Shown here: positions 22,246 to 34,130 of the stretch, piece by piece | How positions within the stretch are numbered: position 1 is the stretch's first letter | Layout of the letters: every line of letters begins with the position of its first letter | Assembly: GCA_947561585.1 (NCBI GenBank) | Contig: CANNZV010003173.1 | Location: forward strand, 29,866 to 93,865 | DNA length: 64,000 nt | Source: Caprella mutica | Taxonomy: Eukaryota > Arthropoda > Malacostraca > Amphipoda > Caprellidae | Reading direction: 5' to 3' | Notes under the pieces: model-generated | Told to the model about the DNA's origin: nothing | Seen by the model: the letters and a program-made list of their open reading frames with translations, nothing else | The model's database searches: none | Position numbers and translations under genes: made by a program

Positions 22246-23433
22246 GGTACTCTTGACACAAAATTATGCTGATGTACGAATGGAAATTTTTGTATAAAAA
22301 TCTATTTGTATCATAATGTATCCCTGCATATATGTATCATAATATAACATACATCAAAAATGTTCTATTTTGTTTCTATTTTTCAATTAATTTTTTTTCG
22401 TTACCTCTGTTAAAAATATTCGTTTTCCAATATCATAGTATTGAAGGTTGAAAATATTATAAGTTATAGTTTTCTAATCAAAAATTACTTATCTTTTCCA
22501 AATTATTGATCGCATTTTTTTTTAAATTGCACTATTGGAATTAGAAATGTAAAAGTAGCAGGTAAGTAGACAGTAAACTTTAATTAATGAAACTAAATCC
22601 CTTAAACAGAGTCGTTCTGGGTGAATGAACTTTCTCCTCCACTTTTACTTTATTTTATACGGGCAATCTGTTCCCATCCCAAACAAATGAAGTGAAGGCT
22701 GTTTAGCTGAGCAAACAAGCACTCTTTGCCTTTGTTATCGGATTAATTATCCCCGGTAAAAGTCTACTAGGATCAGACTTAGAGTAGAAAACAAGGCTTG
22801 AATTATCGCTGATGGATTAGTAGAAAATATATCATAATATAAAATATTTTCAATTAATATTTACAAATCTATTTCGGTATATATTTCTTATGAAACTATT
22901 CCTAATTCTGTTTATTGATTGCAACTTTAATCTTAAATTTAATTGAATAAGAATCCATTGTCACTATTCGCTTAATTGGAGGGTTTACAGATACTCCCAT
23001 TTTTCGTTACTCCGCACAGACGGGCATTAAAAGCTTATAAGTTCATTAAAAGAACTAAATTGATGATACTGCTTGCATCATTACTCTGGGGACTCAAGTG
23101 GGATTCAGATTGATAAATGATACTAAGTTCTCTGAAGAGATTTAAGTTGGTTATACTCCTGTTGCTAATTTATTACTTTTTTAAGTGAAATTTACAAGAA
23201 AAATTCATTTCGGATACATGTAATGGATATTCATTCAAATATTTATTACTAAATAAGTCAATCAATAATAAGTTCAATATTAAGAAGTGTGTAGAGCGGT
23301 GTATCAAATTCGCCAGAATAAACTTCAATATATAAACGTAAAAATATAATGGTCAATTTTGATTTAATAATATTAATACTGAGGTGAATGATAAGGAAAC
23401 GATACGGTGATCCATTTACTCAATGAACACACT
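22246..23433. other. AT-rich non-coding stretch
   Basis: No gene recognised. Mixed AT-rich DNA with a few moderately GC patches (for example 22,620-22,800) that have stops in all frames. Confidence 0.5.
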
Positions 23434-23939
23434 CGGTACGAGTTTGCCGAAGACTAATTCGCCGAACTAGAATCTCCGAATACGAGTTTGCCGCAACCAA
23501 AATTTCCCGAAAATAGATATACCGAAAGAAACAAAAAAAAATACACAAATGTTACAGATATTTTAAACGAAACCATAACCATTAGTAGCACTAAATAGTC
23601 CTTTATTTTGTTTATCTTTATTCGATCTGTTTATCATTGTTTATATTTATTCCTGTTTATCTTTGTTTATCTTTGTACCACTTAATGATCCTATTTCTAT
23701 GTTCTTATATTAAAGACCTAATTAACTGAGTCATCAAGGATCGTAGTACCTATCACAAATTTTTGAGTTAAATACATTGATTTCTGTAGAATAATTATTC
23801 TCATTAAACTTAGTTCATTAATAAAAACCATTTTATAATTATTCATATTTTGTTGCTCATTAATATTATTGAAATTTAACTATTTATGAATGGGCCACTC
23901 ATATTGTCACACACATCTTTTAAAAGTGTTCTTCCAATG

Positions 23940-24275
23940 ACGTGATTGACAGTATGAGTTGCCCTGCCCCTAATTCTTGCTTTTGAGATGAATTCGCAGG
24001 TTGGAGGAATTGAGACGGGAGTTGCTATTAATCACTCACCCTGTTAACACTAGTGGATACGTTGTGATCATGGAAGAGTGAGAACCTCCAGCGAGAGTGG
24101 CCGTGAGGCCGCGGAGAGGCCTGTACTGTTTGGTTGAATTGGGTGCTATCCTCTGAGAGCGCATTGCTGAGCATGCGAAACCTTGGGACTAACATCGCCA
24201 GTTACACGTGAAGCTGAAGTAGTTCAGAGAGTTGGAGAACTGAAGCTAACGCCTGCCAACATCTAATATAGTGTA
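23940..24275 (+). other. GC-richer patch ending in a consensus splice donor (possible 5' exon)
   Basis: A region with several CpGs (CCGTGAGGCCGCGGAGAGG around 24,101) stands out in the AT-rich interior of the 2.4-kb element. It ends in TATAGTGTAAGTTC, a strong donor match with GT at 24,273. All frames contain stops, so if it is an exon it is untranslated. It may equally be internal transposon sequence. No TATA box or partner acceptor is assigned. Confidence 0.25.
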
Positions 24276-24397
24276 AGTTCTCATTTTAATTGATGTTGTT
24301 CGAGTGAGTATACTTTGGCAATGTGAGTGGAAGAACCCAAAATTATTATGTTTCACATTTATTGATGAGTAAATGAAATCTATAACTTAATGAGTTA

Positions 24398-24634
24398 ATG
24401 GATTTTATAATTGTGGGCGTAGATTGGATCCTGGTAAAAGTTGTTAATCTTTCTTTACCAATCCACAGCTGTACCTTTTCCTTCTGGATCCTCATTGGTC
24501 GAGACCTCTACTTTCAAAAGTCAGCGTTGTCCATTCGTCCAATCCAGTCAGCCGATCTGCTCTCCGCCTTATTTTATATAATTCTTAATTATGTTTACTA
24601 TCATCTACTTGTAATTAGTCATTTACGCAAGTAA
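24398..24634 (+). other. open frame of 78 codons, unrecognised, inside the 2.4-kb element
   Basis: Follows the GC-richer patch by about 120 bp. It begins MDFIIVGVDWILVKVV and contains a hydrophobic middle (CTFSFWILIGRDLYF). No domain is recognised. It could be a remnant of an element-encoded protein or chance. It is listed because it is one of few frames here with mixed composition. Confidence 0.15.
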
Positions 24635-24772
24635 AAAGGCAATTGGTTCATTACAAAGTCTATAATTTAATTTGTTGTTACTGACTTCAATTATCCTACT
24701 TTATACTATAAAGACTTATTTCTATAATTTCTATCGATCTATCATATTATAATTAATGTATACAGTAGGGTG

Positions 24773-25608
24773 GGCCGTTTTAAGGAGGTTTGCCCAACTT
24801 TCTTTTCCAATTTTAAGTATGGGGTGCTTTCATAAGTTGTGTATGGGTATAAAAATGACGTGTGAAAAATATTTGAACAATTAGTCAAGTTTAAGATGTT
24901 CCACAGAGGAAGTTAAATTTGAAATTATATATTTTATCAAATATTTTACCTTTTTTTCGGAACATAACTAGTAAGTATACGATCGATTTCATATATGAGG
25001 ATATATAATAACTTCCACATGTTAATTTCTCGATTATGTGCAAAGTTTCATATCGCACAAAGTTAGATAAGAGGTCCCACGACTTGATTTTATGAATAAA
25101 TTCAGTGAATTAACATAAGTAATGTACTTTCTGTACAAATTATCTAGTTGAGCTGCTTTAATTATATTGGGAAATAGCAATATTATATAGTATTCATGAT
25201 AACCAAAATATATTTTGAACCTTTTATTTCATGTAAAGAAGTTCCATACTAAACATGTTCAGAACTCGTGAATTATTATTTAAAAAAAGCAAAATTGTAG
25301 AATATGAACCTGTAAAGAAGAGTAAAGTACGGATTAACGAAAGTAATTCAAAAATTTATACATAATGTAAATAATTAATTACATATAATGTAAATATTTA
25401 ATTACGTATAATGTAAATATTTAATTACGTATAATGTAAATATTTAATTATATATATAGTAAAATACAAAATAATGGCAGCTTAAATGGCGTTGTGGGAC
25501 CTCTTATTCATGCTCAAATGACCTGCAATTTGATTTTAACTCCTATATTACCCATTCACATCTTTTTATTATACCCCGCAAGTGAGCGTCAATTTTTTTT
25601 CGGCCCAT
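24773..25608. mobile_element. possible nested TIR element with GGGCCG ends, about 836 bp
   Basis: The left end reads CAGTAGGGTGGGCCG after a TA. The right end on the minus strand reads TATATGGGCCG. Subterminal blocks also match in inverted orientation (GGGGT...GTGTATGGG-like), as does an internal pair ATAAGAGGTCCCAC at 25,067-25,080 and its complement at 25,494-25,507. The arms are diverged and the exact boundaries are uncertain. It lies inside the 23,437-25,837 element, so it inserted later. Confidence 0.4.
25364..25452 (+). repeat. short tandem repeat, about 23 bp, 4 copies
   Basis: Units approximate ATAATGTAAATATTTAATTA with ACGT or ACAT linkers. It sits within the possible nested element. 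Confidence 0.8.
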
Positions 25609-25837
25609 ATATGAAATTAGCGGAATGATAAGGAATTATCAAAATAGTAATGTCAAATTTAAAATTCATCTAAAGAAATGTTTTTTTGATGCATTTCATA
25701 AAATTAAATTTGATTTTCGAAAAATTAGCCTTTTCGATAGATTTGTGCTTCGGCTAATCCTTTTCGGCAAGTTTACGATTCGGCAAACTCGTATTTGGAG
25801 AATTAGGTTCGACGAATTAGTTTTTGGCAAACTCGTA

Positions 25838-26530
25838 CTGGGAAAATCCGCCTTACGAAATACAGCTTACAGTCTAAAAAAAATTCATCGCAAGCGACAC
25901 GTATCTGTTCTAGTGGAAGAATTGCTTCTTATCTCACTAGTAATTTTGCTTTCTGGAAATCAATAAAAATTTGAGTAGTAGCTGAGACCATAGTCTCCAA
26001 AATTGATCAGATTGAAAAGTACTATAGCTTAAGGTCAGGACTTCTTGATGGTCACACATCTTTACAAATGAAGGATGGACTGACTGCTCCTTTGAATCCA
26101 GGTTTGCGTCAACTTGAATCAATATGATGGAGCTCAGTCCTGTTGGAGACTCCATGGTGAACCCTTGAAAGGATTCTTATCTCATGGCGGAAACTTCAAT
26201 CAATAATGAGAAAGTTGTATCGTTCTGAGTTCAATTTAATCCTACAAAGCACAAATATGAGGGGATCTCTTAGTTTGAATCACAGAAGCCTAAACCATTA
26301 CAGACTGGGCATTTTGAAGAGTCGTTACAAACCTACCCTCCGCTGAATTTGAAGAACTCCAAACTTGATTATTCTGATGGTTCATAGTATTTTAAAATTC
26401 TTTCCGTCTGTGAACACCAAGTTAGGGGGTTTGTCTCCAATTATCTCGTTCATGATTCATTTTTTCAGAGTTTACTGTATTAAGTTAATTAAAGACCCTT
26501 GATACTGTAATAACTAGGGCCGTGACAATA
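25838..26530. other. non-coding stretch between elements
   Basis: Contains a minus-strand frame at 25,937-26,155 (72 codons) and mixed-composition sequence to 26,440. The phrases in 26,130-26,400 look like old coding or transposon debris, but no motif is recognised. Confidence 0.35.
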
Positions 26531-27697
26531 CAGGGTGGTGCAAAAAAAAGGAAACCCATTTTCAAACTACTATATTTTACAAACTATCAAACCTAGAAAC
26601 TTTCTAAATAAACAGTTTTATTTTTTTACTTTTTCTGCATCTATCATGATAGTCTGTTAAGAGTTACAACAAAAATTTAACATCCTGCAGCCAATTAAAA
26701 AAGGTAAATATAAAGGGCTTTCGCGAGGACGAAAAACTCAAGAAAGTCCATAATAGGAATAATAGGAATAATTCATTTCCATATGGTAGTAGTAAAATTA
26801 AATCCTACTATTTTTCATTCAATTAACATTTTTGTTATTGAATCTACCATTCATGGAAATACATCTTCATCACCAATCACGATATCTTCTACAAAATGTG
26901 CATTTCTTTGCAGATACAATTTTTCAAAATTTAGACGGTGCGGTAAATCAGTTCTAAGAGTTCGAGCCTTACATGCTTCTTCAAAGGATGATATCTAAAA
27001 TCGTGTTTAACAATTTAGTGAAATGTGTCTTAAATGATATCTAATCCTTACTTTCTGATTTTTGGGTTCTGAATAAACTGTTCATGAAAAAGATTAATGT
27101 TTTCATGTGTTCATTCTTTTCTCCTGCGACATATGGTCACTTTTTGTTCAAATTTAAAGTGGTTTCTTCAGTTTTGAACTTATTAACATTTGTCAATATG
27201 GTTTTATAGTTGGTGGAAATATTTCCAAAAAGCGTTGTTCAAAATGAGGTTTAAAAAAATTGTCACAACAAAAACTCTTTGTTCTTTTGTAAGCTGAATT
27301 TTGAGGGTTTCGATTAGGAGATAAAAATTAACGACGAAATAATTTTATAAAGATATCAATTGTATTTCAAAAACCAACTTCCAAATTGTAATTCATTTTT
27401 TGATTTTCTCTTATTTGTTACAAAAAGTAGTAGAATTTATTGTTTTTACATCCATATAAAATGAATTTATACCTCTTATGACTTTTTTTCGTATATTTCT
27501 TCCTCGCGCAAGCCCTTTTTCTTTACCTTTGTTAATTCGCTGTAGAATGTTTAATTTTTGTCGTAACTCTTAACAGATTATCATGATAGATGCAGAAAAA
27601 GTACATAAATAAAACTGTTTTTAGAAAAATTTTAGGTTTGATAGTTTGTAAAATAAACAAGTTTGAAAATGGGTTTCCTTTTTTTTGCGCAACCCTG
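26531..27697. mobile_element. long-TIR MITE, 1,167 bp, CAGGGT termini
   Basis: The left end begins CAGGGTGGTGCAAAAAAAAG and the right end, on the minus strand, CAGGGTTGCGCAAAAAAAAG. TA lies at 26,529-26,530 and 27,698-27,699. The inverted repeats continue with strong identity for about 230 bp (to 26,757 / from 27,472) and recognisably to about 26,815 / 27,420. They include GGAAACCCATTTTCAAAC and CTGCATCTATCATGATA. The interior frame at 26,783-26,998 is unrecognised. Tc1/mariner-like non-autonomous element; the family is inferred from the ends and the TA target. Confidence 0.8.
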
Positions 27698-27894
27698 TAA
27701 ATAAGTTTTGCATAGAAATATAGTCTGGAGCATAATTAAGATGAAGAATCTTCCTGATAAGAGATAATATTCTCGCTATGAATTTTTTATTAATAGAACA
27801 TATTGTTTTCATGAATAATTACTGTTATTCTTTCAATTACCCTAAAATAATTTTCTGTTCTGAGAGAGGTCATGTAAGCAACAAGTCCTAGTTA

Positions 27895-27935
27895 CAGTAC
27901 CTCTATATAGTGAACTCCTATAAAGTAAATGCGTT
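27895..27935 (+). mobile_element. solo end of a pogo/Tigger-like MITE
   Basis: TA then CAGTACCTCTATATAGTGAA and CTCCTATAAAG match the left end of the MITE at 8645. No opposite end was found, so this is a truncated copy. Confidence 0.5.
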
Positions 27936-28407
27936 AGGATGTAGCCAATAGAAAATAAGAATAGAGCTATTTTAGATATGCCGAAATTATTTTTACATAC
28001 AAATTGAATTAAAGTTAATTTGAATTTTTGAAACATGTTCAGTGTTCAATATTGTAGAGTTTTATGAATTATTATTACAAAATGTATTCACATAATCTCA
28101 TTTTATCCCAACAACTGTTCAATGTAATGTATAATCTTTAAAATTTACCCATTTTTTAATAAATATTTGTCTTTGTCAGACGATGTACACTACACATTGG
28201 ATCCATATGAGATGATTCAAATTAATACGACTTATTTAAATACAAATGGGATTAAAGGGGCTCACTAATATATACTTTATCAAGTATATCAATCGAATTA
28301 AAAAATTATAAACATATTTTTAGAGAATATGAAGCATATTTCAAAGATAATATTGTCACTTCGATCCCTAGTAATAATAAGGTAACACTTCTTTATTGTG
28401 TCTTCTG

Positions 28408-28546
28408 CCCAATTTTTTTCTGGGCTCAATTGTTTTGGGGTCCAATTGTGAGGATCCCAATTGTCCAGGGCCTAATTTTCTTGGGGTTCAATTGTCCTGG
28501 GCCCAATTGTCGGTGGACCAAATTGCCGGGGCTTAATTGTCGGTGC
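28408..28546. repeat. degenerate 15-16-bp repeat patch, 9 units (GGACAATTGGGCCCA type)
   Basis: AATT occurs nine times at spacings of 14-17 bp (28,411; 28,428; 28,444; 28,459; 28,474; 28,490; 28,505; 28,521; 28,535). It is embedded in GGCCCAATTGTCC-like units. On the minus strand the unit is close to GGACAATTGGGCCCA. The same unit makes the inverted arms at 54.4 and 55.1 kb. No inverted partner was seen nearby. Confidence 0.7.
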
Positions 28547-30226
28547 ATCAAGAGAGGTTGAACCAAACTTCTTGAAGTTTTTATCAATTTCCAAACAGTT
28601 GAACAATTCAATATTTACTTCTTAGGCAGTTTAATAATTAGTCTCACCTTTTATGTGAATCTTGATTACCAAATCTTGATGTCTGAAATAGGAAGATTTG
28701 AAACTAACTTCAAGAAGATATACGATGTATAGAAACAAACAAACATGATTTTTGAATTAATCATTTTATGCACAAACTGGTTGCTTTAAATCTGAAACAC
28801 CCTGTACAAATTATCATCCCATTCTCTCCTGAAGGTATTTTTTTCATATGAATTCATGCTGGAAGAATAATGTTCAAAATATAGCGGAATTTGCTCTTAG
28901 AATTATTTTATTAGCTATGTTATCATTATTAAAAAAAATATATATATCGAATATATTTACCGAATCGTATTGTCTATAAGATTTCGATGAATAAATTATT
29001 TTACACAGGTGTAATTTTATTCATGTTTTCGATAATTCTGTGTCATCGTATACGTGAAGTGATATTGTATTGAACAATACTGTATTCACATATACATCTC
29101 TTTCCTTTAATCTCTTCCTTACTTATAATTTTTTGTTTTACTAAACATATAGAATTTTATTTTTAGTGAAGAATTCTTGCTCCGCTATTTCCCAACTTCC
29201 AATTCTCACAGGATGAAGATCGTACACAATCATGTGTTAAAATTTGTCTGGGAGGGGCTTCAAAATGGAGAATATTCGCAGAGAACATTCTCGAATAAAA
29301 GGAAAGAAAGAAGAAATGGCGTATCTTCACATTCCAAGCTATTTTTAATAATAACATCTCTGAGTGATATTAACATCTACCCGTTATATCATATCTACCT
29401 CTTCTCAACCGTAGGTTAATAACCTTTAATGTTTTCTATAGACACATCACAGTTATAATTCAGTGAATATGTAATAACATTCATCAGCGGAATGAGTTTG
29501 TAGACAGGGAAGTAATTCAGAATTGTTTTTCTTTGTCTCGGAACAAAAGGTTAGTGCTCTTAAAATATATGGAAAACCAATATTCTTTCTTGAAATCGGG
29601 TCCTGACCATCTGGAAGGAATTGGATTCCAATGTCTGAGATGTAGTTTAGGCATTTTATATTGAGTTTTCCAAGAGTTTCTTCTATTGGCTCAAATTGAA
29701 ATGTTGTGTTCCTCTAACTAATCTAGCTATATTACACTTGAAGTATTGTTATGCGGTCCCCTGAATAACAAAATACTTTCAATTATTCTCAAAGGATTCG
29801 TTCACATTCTTAGAGAATATAAAATGAGATTTTCTTGTAAATTAAGGGACTCTGGAATTAAAAAATTCCATATATGTTTATTTTAGTGTAATGTAAGGAA
29901 AGACACAGTTAAAAAATAAGACAAGATTTGAAATTTAATTGTACATATTATGTAGTTTCTGCTTCTGGAACAAGAGAGTGACTTTTTATTAAATTTCATG
30001 ACAATTAAATACCAGATTAGTATCCCTATGTTATCGATTTTTTTTCCGATAGTGCTCTTTGTCGTAAGGTAGCACTTTAAAGATGTGTAAAATTAGTATG
30101 TCTGTTTTTAAACATGATTAGTCTAGGTATAGCATTTGAATGAAAGAGGTCATATTTCATTTTTTTGATTAATAGCGGAATATTTGCATAGTTCTATTAG
30201 TTGACAAATATCTAAAAATATTTAGA
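28547..30226. other. AT-rich non-coding stretch
   Basis: No gene recognised. Overlapping opposite-strand frames at 29,163-29,419 have no motif. Confidence 0.5.
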
Positions 30227-30508
30227 ATACTCACTGACAAGTACTCAAATGATAAGTACTCACTGACAAGTACTCACTGACAAGTACTCACTGACAAGTA
30301 CTCACTGACAAGTACTCACTGACAAGTATCACTGATAAGTACTCACTGACAAGTACTCACTGACAAGTACTCACTGACAAGTACTCACTGATAACTTATC
30401 ACTGATAACTTATCACTGACAAGTACTCACTGACAAGTACTCACTGACAAGTACTCACTGACAAGTACTCACTGACAAGTACTCACTGACAAGTGCTCAC
30501 TGATAAGA
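30227..30508 (+). repeat. 14-bp minisatellite, about 20 copies
   Basis: Units are TCACTGACAAGTAC, with variants carrying GATAAGT, AACTTA and one missing base (30,326-30,335). The AACTTA variant occurs in two adjacent units near 30,392-30,412. Non-coding. Confidence 0.92.
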
Positions 30509-31102
30509 AATCACGTTGGGAAAGTGATTAATTTGAGGGGAGAAACCATACGAGAATAACACAAGGAATTTCAGTGAATTTTTGTGGGGAATTTGTGGAA
30601 ACTGCATTAGTGTACTTGAGAAGCTGGAAGAAAGAAAGAATAGCTGGTTTTGATAGCTTATGACTTCAAGATGGTATTACTTTATTAAAGGGATGAAATT
30701 GTTAATTCGTTTTGGTAATGATTACTGAGAAATTAACTTGGTTAATCGGATCTGAAATTTAGAGAAAATATGAGAGATGTGTTATATTAAGGAATGGGAG
30801 AGGAGAGAAAGAATGGAATTAGATAAGGTAGTCCTGCATTAACGTCATTATTTGATTGATGGTTGCATACTAAGTTCATGAAGCATTTAATTTTTTTTTT
30901 GCAGAGGATGAACTCCTGGTCCATTATTACAAATCGGCAAAGTGACGAGAAAAATATTGGTGAATAAGGAATGTGAAATGATTGAGAGGATAGAATGAAA
31001 GATGGAGGTGATTTAAATGAAGTTCTTAGCAGAGACTATTGGAATGAGAAATTATATGGAATCAGAACGAGAAGAATAAATAAAGGAAGCAGAATTTATT
31101 TA
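30509..31102. other. non-coding stretch
   Basis: Unique sequence, purine-rich on the plus strand, with no recognised feature. It ends in the TA target of the mariner element. Confidence 0.5.
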
Positions 31103-32399
31103 CATGGTGGGGCGTAAGTTTGGAAGCAAATGAAAGTGCATATTATAATTCAACGAAAAATATATTTAATAATTTACAGTTATGTATTATTAAATAAGGG
31201 TTTTAAGAATTCAAAAATCATAAATTTATTCAAAATGTCCCCCCTTGTTTTTAATAACAGCCTCAAATCTCCTCCGAACTCTTCCTACTGCGGCACGCAA
31301 CTGTTCTTGTGAAATTTCCTTCCAAGATCTCTGGAGCGAACGCTTTAAATCATTCACACTGCGATGGAAATTACCACAGGCCTTTGATTCAAGAATGGAC
31401 CATACCAAAAAGTCCATAGGATTAACATCTGGGGAGCGGGGAGGCCACATTTCTTTGGACCAAAACCGTGGAAGATGGTCATGGCACCAGTTTTGAGTGA
31501 CATTTGCAGTATGTGAAGTCGCACCGTCTTGCTGAATTGTCCATAGAGTGTCATTACCGAAGTGATCCTTAGCTGACTCCAACATTGGCGTCAAAATATT
31601 CTCAATATAACATTTAGCATTGATTTTGGCGCCTTGTTCCACAAAAATTAAAGGAGATCTCTAAGTTTCTGAAACGGCGGCCCAGACCATTACTGAAGCA
31701 GGTTTCATGGTTCTGTGGACAGTTTTTTGGTTGTATGGGATGTCTTTTGCACTTTTGCCAATTATTCTGTCATTCCTCCGGTTGTGAGCCATTTCCACTG
31801 TGAAATTTTTTTCGTCAGACCAAACAATTTCACCAGCCGTGCCAGACTTCAATTCTCTCAGAAGTGCTATGCTTCTCTCCAATCTCATTTTCTTTACAGC
31901 TTCTGACAGAGTCTGTCTTTTTTGGAGGGTGAAAGAGGACATCTTTAGGTCTTCTTTGACAACTCTTCTCATTGTTCTGGGACTCACATTAGCTGTTTTG
32001 GCTAAAAATCGTATTGACCTTTTCGGGTTCCTCCTGATCTTCTCTCGTGCACATTTTATCAGTTGCTTGGTGCGTTGTGACCGTGGTCTACCACTTCTTG
32101 GACGATCAGTCAAGTCTCCTCTCTCATTAAAACGCTTCACACACTTCCAAACAGTCGATCTCGCTATTGAGAGAGTCTTTGAAATGACGGAATCTGACTT
32201 CCCGGCACGGTGTAGAGCAATAATGGCTTCTCTTTTGTCGGACATTTTTGAATTGACTAAATTTTTGTAAAAAATAACACTGTCACGTCATAATGTAGTG
32301 TCTCTACTATAGTTCAAACCCTATCACCTACTTAGGAACTTATTTTTAAGAATTATATTAATGTTTGAAAAATTGCTTCCAAACTTACGCCCCACCCTG
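31103..32399 (-). mobile_element. Tc1/mariner DD37D (maT-like) element, 1,297 bp, nearly intact
   Basis: The 27-bp TIRs are left 31,103-31,129 and right 32,373-32,399. They begin CAGGGTGGGGCGTAAGTTTG in the right end; the left differs by one base (CATGG). TA flanks both sides (31,101-31,102; 32,400-32,401). The length is as expected for a full element. A single transposase gene fills the interior on the minus strand, starting about 130 bp inside the right TIR. Confidence 0.95.
31226..32245 (-). pseudogene. DD37D Tc1/mariner transposase with one premature stop
   Basis: Cut-and-paste transposase acting at TA sites. It runs 339 codons from the ATG at 32,245. Residues 1-110 carry a bipartite helix-turn-helix DNA-binding region, with a GRPR linker motif at 52-55. 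The catalytic core has Asp at 144 (VWSDEKNF), Asp at 240 (IQQDGATSH) and Asp at 278 (NPMDFLVW), with 37 residues between the last two, which is the DD37D (maT) signature. The C-terminal helices continue to the normal stop. The only visible defect is a TAG at codon 195 (31,661-31,663), after KPASVMVWAAVSET. The frame is otherwise continuous and all catalytic residues remain. A GTG at codon 202 opens the second part but is unlikely to be used. This is a young copy, probably defective for its own movement yet carrying good ends. Confidence 0.93.
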
Positions 32400-32401
32400 T
32401 A

Positions 32402-34130
32402 TATGGAAGTAGAAGGAGAGAAGAATGGAGCCATGATTTGAGAGGAAATTCCAGAATTCAAAACTGGACTGATCTTCGGTAACGATGGTACCATCGTTAG
32501 TGCAGAGATCGATAAATAACGCGATGCACTGGGCGACATAACCAAAAAAGTTATACAACCCCCCTAGCCCCCTAAGCCAGACGACTAACCTAACCTTAAG
32601 TTAATATTTTGGACAGCGGTTGGCCGATATAGTACAGTATTGGCTAATAAAACACGACTTTTTTATTGGAAACAAGAGTATATACTATATATACTTCCTT
32701 AATTCTGAATTTCTATTAAAGACAATATAAGTAAAATCTTCAATAGAACTTTAGGTTTCTTAGGTTGTATGTTTCATAGTCCATTCGTATTGCAAACACA
32801 ATAATAGATGAGTACAGCTAAAATTTACTCAATATAATGCGCATAATATGTAGGTAAGTATAGCTTTTAAAATATATAGTGTCAAGAAAGTATATTGGGA
32901 CTATTTTCCAATTCTCATTTCTTCGAACTATTACGATAATGATATTTTGGCGATCATTTTAAAACGATATTATAAAAAGGGAGAGCATAATAATATAAAG
33001 AAAAGTTTGTTGAGCATAGCAGATTCAGCTCGATGGATAATCATATTCGAAACAACATTATTAAGAGAGCTGGCTACGTTAGGACGAAAGTTTTTCAAGT
33101 CGTGGCCAAGTTCGATGCGGAGGGTAAAGTTGAGAGAAGTCACCACAGCTCTCGAGAGGATCGAAAGTAAACTGAAAAATTTCTTGAGTGACTGAAAAAG
33201 TCGTTGAAGGCAGATCCAAATCTGTAGATGTCAAAACTGGTCAAAAGATGCAATGTTAGCCACAGATGAAGTTGTAGTGGGAAAATCTAAGCGTTGAATT
33301 TTTATCACCTATAGCAAAAATTTGGGAAAGCTCGGGTCAACAGTACTCACTCTCAACTCCCACTAAATTAACTAGTTAAGTGTGAGTACCGCCCGGCAGA
33401 TATGATACCTATATCTTTAGTGACCAACCATTGGACTATTGAAACGAAAAAATGAGATATAAATAGTTTTATTTGACATCCTACCTAATACCAATAAATA
33501 ATCTAAACATAAAATAAATCTGTATCCTATAGTTCCGGCCGGGAATTTATAAATCCTAATTAAATACAAAAATATCTGACACTATACAAATACTATCAGT
33601 TATTAAAAGCATAAACTGTATTTAAACACAAGATAACCGTTAAAAATCAATAGGACTATAATAATAATATCAATATTAACAATAACAATAACAATAACAA
33701 TAATAATAGTCACGGCTAGTTCATGGTAAGGGATACTTTTTCAGTAAGATTTGCGCATCCTAAGAGTGTAGCTTAGATACCGTAGAAAACAAGTCCTCTT
33801 CAAATAGGTACCAGATATTTTCAGACTGTATGAGGCAGGGGTATTCCGTTAGGGTTGTTCAGGCGATTATACAGTTTCCACTCCTGTCACAACCGTGAAT
33901 CAGTTACCTTGCACTTCTGTTGGATACCGTATACTAATACTTAACTAAAGCAATATACACTGGTAAGTCCTGGCGTATCTCATACGGTTAAGCTCTCGTG
34001 AAATGCATGGACATATGCGATACCTAGTATGCAAGTCAACTCGTGAAGATGAACTCGTTAGGGTAAGTGCGGGGTTACTGTTTTGACCACGAGTTCCGAT
34101 TGGAGAGCTATCAAGCACTATCCTTTGACA
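32402..34130. other. non-coding stretch with an AAC/AAT microsatellite
   Basis: Contains an ACAATA-type microsatellite at about 33,676-33,708. An 82-codon frame at 32,947-33,195 has lysine/arginine-rich mixed composition (ADSARWIIIFETTLLREL) and no recognised family. A G-run of about 14 lies at 34,135-34,148. No gene is supported. Confidence 0.4.

Larger units (their letters stand above)
23437..25837. mobile_element. 2.4-kb inverted-repeat element with 15-bp-unit arms
   Basis: The left arm (23,437-23,527) is a run of degenerate 14-16-bp units: TACGAGTTTGCCGAA, GACTAATTCGCCGAA, CTAGAATCTCCGAA, TACGAGTTTGCCGCA and so on. The right arm (about 25,720-25,837), read on the minus strand, repeats the same order: TACGAGTTTGCCAAA, AACTAATTCGTCGAA, CCTAATTCTCCAAA, TACGAGTTTGCCGAA. 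Matching over the first 57 bp is high. The interior holds a GC-richer patch (23,940-24,275), the element at 24,773 and a tandem repeat at 25,364. No transposase is visible, so the structure is foldback-like and non-autonomous. Confidence 0.65.

Noticed and set aside
31245..32270. Plus-strand frames (31,245-31,496; 31,715-31,906; 31,800-32,270)
   Set aside because: Antisense shadows of the minus-strand DD37D transposase.
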